Source: an uncultured Porphyromonadaceae bacterium
GTDB lineage: Bacteria > Bacteroidota > Bacteroidia > Bacteroidales > UBA11471
Direction of reading: 5' to 3'
NCBI GenBank assembly: GCA_900542765.1
Contig: UQOX01000004.1
Span: 31,094-95,093, forward strand
Length of the DNA: 64,000 nucleotides
This document shows, piece after piece, positions 9,215-17,409 of this stretch; the stretch's first letter is position 1; each line of letters starts with the position of its first letter. Made by a program: the position numbers and the translations under genes. The notes under the pieces are model-generated. The model had not been told where the DNA came from. It saw only the letters and a list, made by a program, of their open reading frames with translations, and did no database searches.

Positions 9215-9363
9215 AACATGTTTTTTTTATTTTTAGCCTCGAATTATATCTCTATTTGCAAGCGTATGCAATTTTTTTGTAATAAATTGTTGTATGCGCC
9301 TGTCTTTTTTGCTTTGATTTTGCGGGCTGCCAAAATCGAAACACGCATCGCCCTGTAAACTGA

Positions 9364-9400
9364 GCCTCCCAGGGAGATATAAAAGGGGGGCGGTTTTTTT
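9364..9400 (+). terminator. Terminator-like hairpin before the helicase gene
   Basis: GCCTCCC at 9364-9370 pairs with GGGGGGC at 9385-9391 (7 bp including one T-G pair, 14 nt loop), followed by GG and seven T at 9394-9400. Confidence 0.5.
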
Positions 9401-9419
9401 ATATTGCCTTCGATTTTCT

Positions 9420-9427
9420 TATTTTTG
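9420..9427 (+). promoter_or_regulatory. -7 element of the helicase gene
   Basis: TATTTTTG at 9420-9427 matches TAnnTTTG. The -33 region is only a T-run (9394-9400). Predicted start near 9434, 29 nt before the ATG at 9463, which supports that ATG over a GTG at 9427 inside the promoter. Confidence 0.45.
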
Positions 9428-9462
9428 TGTCTTGTTATCGACCGTTATTTCTTGTTCAATCC

Positions 9463-10890
9463 ATGCTCAGTGATTATTTCATACAGCGCCTTTCCGAAAA
9501 CCTGCCCTATGTCCCTACCGAAGAGCAGGCCGGGCTGGTGGCCCGCTTGGCGGAGTTCCTGTGGGACGACAATGTCCCCTCGGTGTTTGTCATCAAAGGC
9601 TACGCCGGTACGGGAAAGACTTCGCTCGTGGGAGCGCTGGTCAAGACGCTGGAAGCATTCGAGCGCGCGTGTGTATTGCTGGCTCCCACCGGACGTGCGG
9701 CCAAAGTCTTTGCTTCGTATGCGGCCCACCCGGCCTACACGATACACAAGAAAATCTATCGGCAACGAGCCTTTACGGGCGATTTCACGGGCTTCCAGTT
9801 GGCCCATAATGCCCACAAGAATACCTTTTTTATTGTCGATGAGGCGTCGATGATTGCCAATGAAGCTGCCGAGGGAGCACACTACGGCTCGGGACTGTTG
9901 CTCGATGACCTCTTCGATTTTGTCTATTCCGGTGCCGGCTGCCGTCTCATTCTGCTGGGCGACACGGCGCAGCTGCCGCCTGTGGGGCAGGTGCGCAGTC
10001 CGGCTCTCGATGAGGACTATTTGCGACGCTACGGTTACCCGGTCTTTTCGTGCGAATTGACCCATGTCGTGCGGCAGGTCGAGGAGTCGGGCGTGTTGTT
10101 CAATGCCACGCGGTTGCGCAACGCCATGCAGGAAAATCCGCTTCCTGTGCCATCGATTGCCTGGCGGCGTTTCCCCGATGTGAGCCTCGTGGGGGGAGAC
10201 GAACTCATAGAGGTACTCTCGTCGGCCTATCGTCGTGATGGCATGGACGAGACCATTATTGTCACCCGCTCGAACAAGCGGGCCAACATCTTCAACCAGG
10301 GCATTCGCAACCGCATTCTCTATCGGGAGGAAGAACTTACCTCGGGCGACCTGTTGCTGGTGGCCCGCAACAACTATTTTTGGAGCGAGAAGTATGAGAA
10401 GCTCGACTTCATCGCCAACGGCGATGTGGCTCGTGTCGTGCGGGTGCGTCGCGTGTGTGAGATGTACGGTTTCAGGTTTGCCGATGTGGTGCTCTATTTC
10501 CCCGACTATGAAGAGGAGATGGAGGCCAAGGTCATTCTCGACACGTTGCATTCGGAGTCGCCTTCACTCACGGCCGAGGAGAACACCCGCCTGTTCAATG
10601 CCGTGATGGAAGATTATGCCGACGTGCCCTCCAAGCGCGAGCGTCTCAAACGGCTCAAAAACGACCCCTGGTTCAATGCCTTGCAGGTGAAGTATGCCTA
10701 TGCCGTGACCTGCCACAAGGCGCAGGGCGGACAGTGGACCAATGTCTTTATCGATATGGGATATATCCGTCCCGACATGCTCGGCCTCGATTTCTACCGG
10801 TGGCTCTACACGGCCTTCACGCGCACGACGGGTCGGCTTTTGCTCATCAATGTGTCGCCCGATTACATCGAGGAGAAGCCGTCCGACTGA
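9463..10890 (+). CDS. RecD-like ATP-dependent DNA helicase
   Basis: 475 residues from the ATG at 9463. Superfamily 1B helicase features: Walker A GYAGTGKT (46-53), Walker B FIVDEAS (about 128), motif III LLGDTAQLPPVG, a UvrD/RecD-type C-terminal motif YAVTCHKAQGGQW, and a final YTAFTRTTGRLLLI. It is a stand-alone single-chain helicase of the RecD/Dda type common in Bacteroidota, not part of a recBCD set, and probably works in recombination or fork repair. The next gene starts 119 nt downstream on the same strand. Confidence 0.9.
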   Translation: MLSDYFIQRLSENLPYVPTEEQAGLVARLAEFLWDDNVPSVFVIKGYAGTGKTSLVGALVKTLEAFERACVLLAPTGRAAKVFASYAAHPAYTIHKKIYRQRAFTGDFTGFQLAHNAHKNTFFIVDEASMIANEAAEGAHYGSGLLLDDLFDFVYSGAGCRLILLGDTAQLPPVGQVRSPALDEDYLRRYGYPVFSCELTHVVRQVEESGVLFNATRLRNAMQENPLPVPSIAWRRFPDVSLVGGDELIEVLSSAYRRDGMDETIIVTRSNKRANIFNQGIRNRILYREEELTSGDLLLVARNNYFWSEKYEKLDFIANGDVARVVRVRRVCEMYGFRFADVVLYFPDYEEEMEAKVILDTLHSESPSLTAEENTRLFNAVMEDYADVPSKRERLKRLKNDPWFNALQVKYAYAVTCHKAQGGQWTNVFIDMGYIRPDMLGLDFYRWLYTAFTRTTGRLLLINVSPDYIEEKPSD

Positions 10891-11009
10891 AAACGCCTCC
10901 CACCCTTTCCCTCATTTGCAACGAGAGGGAGACCGCTTGGCGCATCGGCCGATGGTTTTTGTGGGGGGATAATGATGCCGAAAAAGTGAAAATAGAAAAT
11001 CCAGTATAT

Positions 11010-11798
11010 ATGAAAACTTTTGTAATCATGGGCTGCGGCCGTTTGGCCGGCATTGTGTCCGATGCTGTTGTCAAGGGCTTGCTGCCCGAGTATGAATTGG
11101 TGGGAGTCTATTCCCGCACGACCGCCAAGTCGGAGCGGATAGCGGCTCAAATGCAACGTGCCGGCAAGGCTTGCGCGGTGTGCCTCTCGACCGGGGAATT
11201 GCTGGCCTTGAAGCCCGACGTTTTGGTCGAGACGGCTTCGCCGGCTGCCCTTCGGGAAGTGGCTCTTCCGGCACTGGAAGCCGGCATTTCGGTGGTGACT
11301 CTTTCTATCGGGGCGCTGGCCGACGAGGGGTTTTACCGGGCTGTTTCGGCTGCTGCCCGTGAAAGCGGCGCACGCATCTATTTGGCATCGGGGGCTACCG
11401 GCGGATTTGATGTCTTGCGCACGGTCTCGTTGATGGGTGGTGCATCGGCTCGCTTTTTCAATGAAAAGGGTCCCGACGCCTTGAAGGGTACGCCGGTGTA
11501 TGACGACTCTTTACAAGCCGAGCAGCGGGTCGTTTTCTCGGGGAATGCCGCCGAGGCCATCTCCCTGTTCCCGACCAAGGTGAATGTCACCGTGGCGGCA
11601 TCTCGCGCGTCGGTCGGTCCCGAGGCGATGCAGGTGACCATACGCTCTACTCCCGGATTCAAGGGCGATACGCAGCGGGTGGAGATTGAAAATGAGCAGG
11701 TGCGGGCTGTCGTCGACGTGTATAGCGCGACGGCCGAGATTGCCGGCTGGTCGGTTGTGAACACGCTGCTCAATATCGTTTCACCCGTGGTATTTTGA
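11010..11798 (+). CDS. Aspartate dehydrogenase-like NAD(P)-binding protein
   Basis: 262 residues from the ATG at 11010. Rossmann motif GCGRLAG at 9-15 near the N-terminus, then a central VETASPAALREVALPALEAG block and LASGATGGFDVLRT. The C-terminal region has KVNVTVAASRASVGPEAMQVTIRSTPG, as in the NadX/DUF108 family that oxidises L-aspartate to iminoaspartate for NAD synthesis. No nadA or nadC is adjacent, so the NAD role is by homology only. Its 3' end overlaps the convergent dehydrogenase gene by 18 bp. An earlier in-frame start at 10734 would overlap the helicase gene and is rejected. Confidence 0.8.
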   Translation: MKTFVIMGCGRLAGIVSDAVVKGLLPEYELVGVYSRTTAKSERIAAQMQRAGKACAVCLSTGELLALKPDVLVETASPAALREVALPALEAGISVVTLSIGALADEGFYRAVSAAARESGARIYLASGATGGFDVLRTVSLMGGASARFFNEKGPDALKGTPVYDDSLQAEQRVVFSGNAAEAISLFPTKVNVTVAASRASVGPEAMQVTIRSTPGFKGDTQRVEIENEQVRAVVDVYSATAEIAGWSVVNTLLNIVSPVVF

Positions 11799-12665
11799 GA
11801 GGTTGGCCAGGACTTTCTCGCTCAGGCGCACAAATGCCTGACGGGTGCGGCCGGTCGATACCTGCATGCAGTGAATGTGCGGGTGTGCCAGCAGATGCGC
11901 TCCGCCGAGGGCTCCTACGGTGTCGCAGAAGCAGCGGTTGTCGCCTGCAATCCACTCCATGAACGGCTTTTCGTCCCAGGCGGGCGATAGCCCGGTGTTG
12001 AATAGAATCTTGTGGTGGCCGAGCTGTTCAAATTCGGCCTCGTGCAGCAGTACGGTGTTTTTGTTCAGGCAGCAGAAGACCGCTTCGCTCCCGGCCAGCA
12101 GCTTGTGCAGGGGGGCGAACGCGTAACCTTTTTTCCCGGCCTCGTTTTTTTCGCTGCGGGCAAAGTAGGTGATGTCGGCGCCGAAGAATTTCAGGGCGTC
12201 GGCTATCATGCCGCCCGATTTGCCCAGGCCGATGATGCCCACTTTGAGTCCCGTGATTTCCTGCGGCTCTCCGTTCCACGCAGGTTGGCCGAAGCCATGC
12301 AGGCAGCGCACCAGTTCGCTTATGACATATTCCACGACCCCTTCGTCGCCGTAATCACGAATGCCTTTCACCGTGATGCCCCGTTCCTCGGCATAGCGTA
12401 TGTCGACGTTGGCGCTTTCGGGTGAATAGAGCGAGCAGCACATGCCGATGTATTTGATGTTGGGGCATTGTTGCATGACGCTTCGACCGAGAGTCGAGGT
12501 GTAGCTGAGCAGTACCGCGTCGGCATCTCCGATGCGGCGCACGATTTCTTCGTCGCTTTGTGGAATGTCGGAGTGGAGCGTCACTTCTCTGGCGTAATTG
12601 TGCAGGGCCTCTTCGGCCGAGGGAATAAGGCTTATGGGCTCTATGGCTACGAGTTTGTTGAACAT
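11781..12665 (-). CDS. D-2-hydroxyacid dehydrogenase family protein
   Basis: About 294 residues from the ATG at 12665 (MFNKLVAIEPISL). Other in-frame ATGs lie at 12695 and 12716. The catalytic N-terminal part has DADAVLLSYTSTLGRSVMQQCPNIKYIGMCC. The NAD-binding domain has GLKVGIIGLGKSGGMIADALKFFGAD (GxGxxG type), followed by AVFCCLNKN and LFNTGLSPAWDE. This is the formate/glycerate dehydrogenase fold. The substrate is not predictable. The usual catalytic Arg/Glu/His pattern is not all obvious, so it could be a divergent member. It starts 62 nt after the cls stop on the same strand, so the two genes are probably cotranscribed. Confidence 0.8.
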   Translation of the reverse strand: MFNKLVAIEPISLIPSAEEALHNYAREVTLHSDIPQSDEEIVRRIGDADAVLLSYTSTLGRSVMQQCPNIKYIGMCCSLYSPESANVDIRYAEERGITVKGIRDYGDEGVVEYVISELVRCLHGFGQPAWNGEPQEITGLKVGIIGLGKSGGMIADALKFFGADITYFARSEKNEAGKKGYAFAPLHKLLAGSEAVFCCLNKNTVLLHEAEFEQLGHHKILFNTGLSPAWDEKPFMEWIAGDNRCFCDTVGALGGAHLLAHPHIHCMQVSTGRTRQAFVRLSEKVLANLSKYHG

Positions 12666-12726
12666 GTGTGTATATATTATGGGGTCTGACATTGAAATTA
12701 GCCGCCGCAGTGTCACACGCGCGCGT

Positions 12727-14178
12727 CTATAATATGGGGCTCATGAGGCGCACAAACGACTCGACGACTTTGGTGTAAATCGGGCGGCGTTTCCATCGGC
12801 TGAGGGTTATACGCTTGCATTGTTTCATGTCGTTGAGGAAGATTTTCTTCATGCGGGCATTGGTCTCGGGGCTATACATGAATGCGTTGATTTCGAAGTT
12901 GTGGTCGAAACTGCGAAAATCGAAGTTGGTCGAGCCGATGGTCGAAAATTCGTTGTCGATGACCAGGCTCTTGGCATGAAGGAATCCTCCTTCGTAGAAA
13001 TAGACCTTGATGCCGGCGCGCAAGACGTCTTTGAGGTAAGACTGCGAGGCATATTGCAAGAGCCGGGAGTCGCTGTGCCGGGGAACCATGAGGCGCACGT
13101 CGACCTTGGCGAGTGCGGCGGCTTGCAGGGCTTTGAGCAAACCGTCGGTGGGGAGGAAGTAGGGGGTCTGTATGTAGATGCACTCCCGGGCATTGGCGAT
13201 GGCTTTCAGGAAAGACATCGCAATTTCTTTCCATTCGCCCAGCGGGCCGCTGGTGAGTATCTGTATGTCGGTGTCGCCCGACGCTTCGACGGGCGGGTAG
13301 TAGCGTGCCTCGGAGAGGAATTCCCGGGTGGTAAAACTCCAATCGATGGAGAAGGCCGTTTGCAGTCCGTACACGGCGGGTCCTTGTATGCGGGCGTGCG
13401 TGTCGCGCCAGATGCCCCATGAGAGACCGTCGCAGTAGCGGTCGGCAATGTTCATGCCGCCGATGTATCCGATTTTCCCGTCGATGACGGCGACTTTGCG
13501 GTGGTTGCGGTAATTGAGTTTGTTGGCCAGTTGCGGGAAGGAGACTTTGAAAAAGGGTTTTATCTCGATGCCGGCTTTGCGCATCTCTCTGAAAAATTTG
13601 GCTTTGACCCGCCAAGACCCCACATCGTCGTAGAGCACACGCACTCTCACGCCCTGTCGGGCTTTTTCGGAGAGGACGGCCTTGATGGTGCGTCCCAGTG
13701 TGTCGTTGTTGAAGATATAGTATTGCAGGTGTATGAAGTCGGTCGCTTTTTCGAGGTCTTCGATGAGCGCGTTGAATTTGCTTTCTCCGTCGGTGAATAT
13801 CTCCACCCGGTTATGGACGGTGAGGCGGGTACCGCCCAACTGGTATCCCAGGGAGATCTGTTGCTGGCTTTCGGGCGACAGTTTGTTGCCTGTCTCCGTT
13901 TCGTCGCTTTGTGTCGTGCTGCTCGACATGCGTTGCAAGATGCGCCGCTTGCGTTTTGAAATCATGCGGGTGTGGCGGTACTGCTGCCCGAAGAACAGGT
14001 AGAGGATAAATCCGCCTATGGGGATAAAAATCAGGACGACAATCCAGGCGAGGCTTTTTACGGGATTGCGGTTTTCGAGAACGACAACGATGACCGTGAA
14101 GATAATCGTGAGGATAAAACCCGTGTAAATCCCAAAATACAACCAGTCGCTCCAAGGGTAGGTGTATGCTCCGAACAT
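12727..14178 (-). CDS. cls: Cardiolipin synthase
   Basis: 483 residues. Two N-terminal membrane helices (about 13-33 and 44-64), then two phospholipase D domains with HxK(x)4D motifs: H226-R-K228...D233 followed by GGMN, and H401-A-K403...D408 followed by GSTNFDFRS. It makes cardiolipin from two phosphatidylglycerols at the inner membrane. The length and domain order are standard for bacterial Cls. The dehydrogenase gene follows on the same strand. Confidence 0.95.
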   Translation of the reverse strand: MFGAYTYPWSDWLYFGIYTGFILTIIFTVIVVVLENRNPVKSLAWIVVLIFIPIGGFILYLFFGQQYRHTRMISKRKRRILQRMSSSTTQSDETETGNKLSPESQQQISLGYQLGGTRLTVHNRVEIFTDGESKFNALIEDLEKATDFIHLQYYIFNNDTLGRTIKAVLSEKARQGVRVRVLYDDVGSWRVKAKFFREMRKAGIEIKPFFKVSFPQLANKLNYRNHRKVAVIDGKIGYIGGMNIADRYCDGLSWGIWRDTHARIQGPAVYGLQTAFSIDWSFTTREFLSEARYYPPVEASGDTDIQILTSGPLGEWKEIAMSFLKAIANARECIYIQTPYFLPTDGLLKALQAAALAKVDVRLMVPRHSDSRLLQYASQSYLKDVLRAGIKVYFYEGGFLHAKSLVIDNEFSTIGSTNFDFRSFDHNFEINAFMYSPETNARMKKIFLNDMKQCKRITLSRWKRRPIYTKVVESFVRLMSPIL

Positions 14179-14364
14179 GGTTTTCTCTTATACTGGTGTG
14201 CAATATGTGCTAAGGTATATATTTTTTTGCGAAACGGGTGCCGAAATATCGACTTTTTTGCAATTCGTTTTTCGAATCCTTGGGTTGTGTGCGCGCACGG
14301 CGTTTGGGTGACGTTCCGATGGTTTGGCTGCTATTGGCTGTGTATCAAGGCGATAATATAAAAC

Positions 14365-14399
14365 AAAAAGGAACTTTTTCGCAAAAGCTCCTTTTTTAT
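14365..14399 (-). terminator. Bidirectional terminator-like hairpin between cls and glgB
   Basis: AAAAAGGAACTTTT at 14365-14378 pairs with AAAAGCTCCTTTTT at 14383-14396 (13 of 14 pairs, loop TCGC). T-runs are present in both directions. It probably ends glgB transcription on the minus strand, although 280 nt past the stop. The rest of 14179-14674 is very A/T-rich, with no gene seen; weak small hairpins occur at 14460-14478 and near 14515. Confidence 0.6.
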
Positions 14400-14605
14400 T
14401 AGGTTTTCAATAGGTATTAATTTTTTAAGGTAAAAAAGATTGTTATAGGTTACGGCAACAAAGGTGAGCCTTTTTTTTAGAATCCCAAAACTTTATTATA
14501 TGTTTTATAGCACTTTTTAAGTGTTGAAAATACAATCATAAAGAGTTTTGTTGCTGTAAACCAATCGGTTAATCTGTTTTTGTAAATAGATATATTTTTT
14601 AATTC

Positions 14606-14651
14606 CGTGTGCGGACACGATGCGGTTTCATGCGGTTCGTGTCCGCACACG
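14606..14651. repeat. Long perfect inverted repeat after glgB
   Basis: CGTGTGCGGACACGA at 14606-14620 pairs perfectly with TCGTGTCCGCACACG at 14637-14651. The 16 nt loop itself holds two TGCGGTT-like direct repeats. It starts 24 nt after the glgB stop. No T-run follows on either strand, so it is not a classic terminator; it could be an mRNA 3' stabiliser or a protein site. Confidence 0.7.
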
Positions 14652-14674
14652 ATGGGTCGGGCGGCAGATATGGG

Positions 14675-16687
14675 TTATTTTTTCTTTTGGAGTTGCAGTA
14701 CCATGGCCGTACGGGCCGGCAGGTAGAGCATGAGCCACTCTTTTTTCTCTTTTTTATACAACGGGTCGGGCTGCGTGAAGTGCTCGATATTCTGGTTGAT
14801 GCGGGCGTAGCCGCCAAATTGGGGCTGGTCGCTGTCGAGAATGCATTTGTAGCTGCCTTTGGGGGCCAGTATGCCATATCCTTCGTAGGAGCGGGTGGGG
14901 CTGAAATTGAAGACGAATACCAGGTCTTTGCGCATGAAGGCCAATACTTGGTCTTCGCCGCTGTCCCACAGTTTTACGATGGGGCGTTGCTCAAAATGCC
15001 GTGTGCTGTTGACGAGATGGATCATGGCTTTGTCGAAGGCCCCGAGATAGCAATATTTCAGGTCTTTGCGGTCGACGAGGCTCCATTGCCGGCGGGCATA
15101 TTTGTAGGACCAGTTGTTGCCTTCTCGCGGGAAGTCGATCCACTCGGGGTGTCCAAACTCGTTCCCCATGAAGTTGAGGTAGCCGCCGTTGATGGTGGCG
15201 AGAGTAACCAGTCTTATCATCTTATGCAGGGCCATGCCGCGGTCTACGGCCATACTATTGGTGTCGTCTTTCATCATGTGCCAGTACATCTCGGCGTCGA
15301 TGAGGCGGAAGATGATGGTCTTGTCGCCTACCAGGGCTTGGTCGTGGCTCTCGGCGTAGTTGATGGTTTTTTCGTCGGCACGGCGGTTGGTGAGTTCCCA
15401 GAAGATGCCGGTCGGGTGCCAGTCTTCGTCTTTTTTCTCCTTGATGGTTTTTATCCAGAAGTCGGGGATACCCATGGCCATGCGGTAGTCAAATCCGATG
15501 CCGCCGTCTTCGATTTTGGCGGCGAGGCCGGGCATGCCGCTCATTTCTTCGGCGATGGTGATGGCGTGCGGGTTGACTTCGTGTATCAGCCGGTTGGCCA
15601 GGGTGAGGTAGGTGATGGCGTTCTCGTCTTGTCCGCCATCGTAGTAGTCGCCATAGCCGCCAAATGCCTTGCCCAGTCCGTGGTCGTAGTAGAGCATCGA
15701 GGTTACGCCGTCGAAGCGGAATCCGTCGAAACGGAACTCTTCGAGCCAGTATTTGCAGTTGGAGAGCAGGAAGTGTATGACCGAGTTTTTGCCGTAATCG
15801 AAGCAGAGCGAGTCCCAGGCCGGGTGTTCGCGGCGATGGTCGCCGTAGAAGAACTGGTCGGGGGTACCGTCGAAACGGCCGAGACCTTCGTTTTCGTTCT
15901 TTACGGCATGGGAGTGCACGATGTCCATGATGACGGCGATGCCGTTGCGGTGGGCTTCGTCGATGAGGTGTTTCAGCTCGTCGGGGGTGCCGAAGCGCGA
16001 TGAGGGGGCGAAGAAACTCGATACATGGTAGCCGAACGACCCGTAGTAGGGGTGTTCCTGAATGGCCATGATTTGAATGGCGTTGTAGCCGTCGGCGATG
16101 ATGCGGGGCAGTACTTTTTCTCTGAACTCGTCGTAGCTGCCTATGCGTTCGTCTTCCTGTGCCATGCCTATGTGGCACTCGTAGATGAGCAGGGGGGCGG
16201 TGTTGGGCGTGAAGTTTTTCTTCTTGAATTTGTAGGGTTTGTCGGGTGCCCACACTTGTGCCGAGAAGATGTAGGTGGTGTCGTCTTGCACGACGCGGGT
16301 GGCCCATGCCGGTACGCGTTCGCCCTGTCCGCCCTTCCAATGCATCGAGAGTTTATAGAGGTCGAGGTGGTGTAACTGGTTGGGGGCGAGCTTGATTTCC
16401 CACACGCCGTTGGGAAGTGATTTGAAGCGGTAGGCCTGAGACTCTTTCCAGTCCGAGAAATCGCCGATGAGGTATATCTCGGTGGCGTTGGGGGCCCATT
16501 CTCGTATGATCCACTCTTTCTTGTCGTTGCGGTGCAGGCCGAAGTAGAGGTATCCGTCGGCGAAATCGGAGAGGGTTCCCTTTTTGCCGCAAAGCTCTTT
16601 TTCTTTTTCGAGTGCGAGGTGATGACGATATTCGATGGTCGGTGAGAACGGTTCGAGCCACGGATCGTTTTTTATCAGGTTGAGCAT
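14675..16687 (-). CDS. glgB: 1,4-alpha-glucan (glycogen) branching enzyme
   Basis: 670 residues. N-terminal CBM48-like domain (WAPNATEIYLIGDFSDW), then a GH13 barrel with IMDIVHSHAVKN, the nucleophile region FRFDGFRFDGVTSM, the acid/base region ITIAEEMSGMPG and the third carboxylate region YAESHDQALVG. A C-terminal all-beta domain ends in LPARTAMVLQL. The barrel motifs are of the eukaryote-like GH13_8 type seen in many Bacteroidota, rather than the E. coli GlgB type. It introduces alpha-1,6 branches into glycogen. No other glycogen genes are adjacent. There is no signal peptide, so it is cytosolic. Confidence 0.93.
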   Translation of the reverse strand: MLNLIKNDPWLEPFSPTIEYRHHLALEKEKELCGKKGTLSDFADGYLYFGLHRNDKKEWIIREWAPNATEIYLIGDFSDWKESQAYRFKSLPNGVWEIKLAPNQLHHLDLYKLSMHWKGGQGERVPAWATRVVQDDTTYIFSAQVWAPDKPYKFKKKNFTPNTAPLLIYECHIGMAQEDERIGSYDEFREKVLPRIIADGYNAIQIMAIQEHPYYGSFGYHVSSFFAPSSRFGTPDELKHLIDEAHRNGIAVIMDIVHSHAVKNENEGLGRFDGTPDQFFYGDHRREHPAWDSLCFDYGKNSVIHFLLSNCKYWLEEFRFDGFRFDGVTSMLYYDHGLGKAFGGYGDYYDGGQDENAITYLTLANRLIHEVNPHAITIAEEMSGMPGLAAKIEDGGIGFDYRMAMGIPDFWIKTIKEKKDEDWHPTGIFWELTNRRADEKTINYAESHDQALVGDKTIIFRLIDAEMYWHMMKDDTNSMAVDRGMALHKMIRLVTLATINGGYLNFMGNEFGHPEWIDFPREGNNWSYKYARRQWSLVDRKDLKYCYLGAFDKAMIHLVNSTRHFEQRPIVKLWDSGEDQVLAFMRKDLVFVFNFSPTRSYEGYGILAPKGSYKCILDSDQPQFGGYARINQNIEHFTQPDPLYKKEKKEWLMLYLPARTAMVLQLQKKK

Positions 16688-16724
16688 ACCGGTAGATTTA
16701 AGGGGTTAGGGGGTGAGAAAAGTT

Positions 16725-16755
16725 TCGGACGGCACACGGGGGTGGTGCCGTCCGA
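16725..16755 (-). terminator. Terminator after yhcH
   Basis: Perfect 11 bp stem: TCGGACGGCAC at 16725-16735 and GTGCCGTCCGA at 16745-16755, 9 nt loop. On the minus strand it is followed by AACTTTTC. It separates the YhcH gene from glgB. Confidence 0.65.
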
Positions 16756-16767
16756 GGGTGAATAATG

Positions 16768-17214
16768 TTAGATTTTTACTTTGACGATGACCTTGCGGAA
16801 GTTGCCTTCGGCGATACCGGGGGCGTGGCCGTCTTCGGGGAAGAAGATGGCAAATTCGCCCGGTTGCACGTCGACGTAGGTCGTGGGTTTGTCGGCAAAG
16901 AAGGTGATGTCTTTCTCGGGGTTGTAGGGTGCGGTGGGCTCTTTCAGTTCGTTGGTGGCTTTCCAGCCCATGGTCTCGACGGCGGTCAGCGGCATCTGTA
17001 TGTCGATGTATTTGTCATGGGTTTCCATGCGGGCCGTTTCTTTGGTCTTGCCGGTGGGCTCGGCTACCGAGATGTAGAGTTTGTCGCCGTCGAGGACGAT
17101 TTTGCCGGCGGGTACGGTGCTGAAATCGGTGGCTTTGATATAGTCAAAGGCTTTTTTGAAAAGCGGGTGCAGCGACTCTATCGAGGCGGAGTCTTTCAAT
17201 GAATTTAAAATCAT
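16768..17214 (-). CDS. YhcH/YjgK/YiaL-family protein
   Basis: 148 residues, the usual family length. Recognisable blocks: ETHDKYIDIQMPLTAVETMGW and FAIFFPEDGHAPGIAEG, which hold the conserved His and acidic residues of this cupin-like fold (DUF386). Members are linked to catabolism of sialic acid and other sugars, possibly as anomerases, but no such pathway is next to it here. No signal peptide. The -7-like element TATATTTG (minus strand, 17295-17288) lies 74 nt upstream. Confidence 0.88.
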   Translation of the reverse strand: MILNSLKDSASIESLHPLFKKAFDYIKATDFSTVPAGKIVLDGDKLYISVAEPTGKTKETARMETHDKYIDIQMPLTAVETMGWKATNELKEPTAPYNPEKDITFFADKPTTYVDVQPGEFAIFFPEDGHAPGIAEGNFRKVIVKVKI

Positions 17215-17287
17215 GATGCTGGTTTTTTATGGGTTTGAAAAAGCGTGTTTGTTTCTCGGTCGGGAAAAACCGTTCCCCGACTTCTTG

Positions 17288-17295
17288 CAAATATA
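17288..17295 (-). promoter_or_regulatory. -7 element upstream of yhcH
   Basis: Minus strand TATATTTG at 17295-17288 matches TAnnTTTG; no good -33 TTTG was seen. A 6 bp hairpin (GTCGGG 17259-17264 / CCCGAC 17276-17281) lies just after the predicted start. Confidence 0.4.
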
Positions 17296-17409
17296 ATCAA
17301 ATAATTAAGATAATTGTCGTTTATCTCCTTAAATTTTTATGCCCTGGGTCGGGCTTCGGGCGGTCGGGTGAGGAGGAGAGGGCCGCCCGGTTGTCTCGGC
17401 AGGCGGTTT

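Larger units (their letters stand above)
9147..9400 (+). ncRNA. Possible small RNA, about 250 nt
   Basis: A full-consensus promoter (9110-9140) is followed about 250 nt later by a terminator-like hairpin (9364-9400) with no convincing reading frame between. The interval is A/T-rich with long T-runs and has no recognised RNA family. It could equally be an attenuated leader of the helicase gene. It would overlap the 5' end of the divergent TlpA transcript by about 25 nt. Confidence 0.25.

Noticed and set aside
9277-9295. TTGTAA and TTGTTG near the helicase promoter as a Pho-like box
   Set aside because: Start-to-start spacing is 10 nt and no -7 element lies at the 17 nt offset.
10734-11009. 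N-terminal extension of the aspartate dehydrogenase-like protein
   Set aside because: Overlaps the helicase gene in another frame; the Rossmann motif of this family begins within ten residues of the ATG at 11010.
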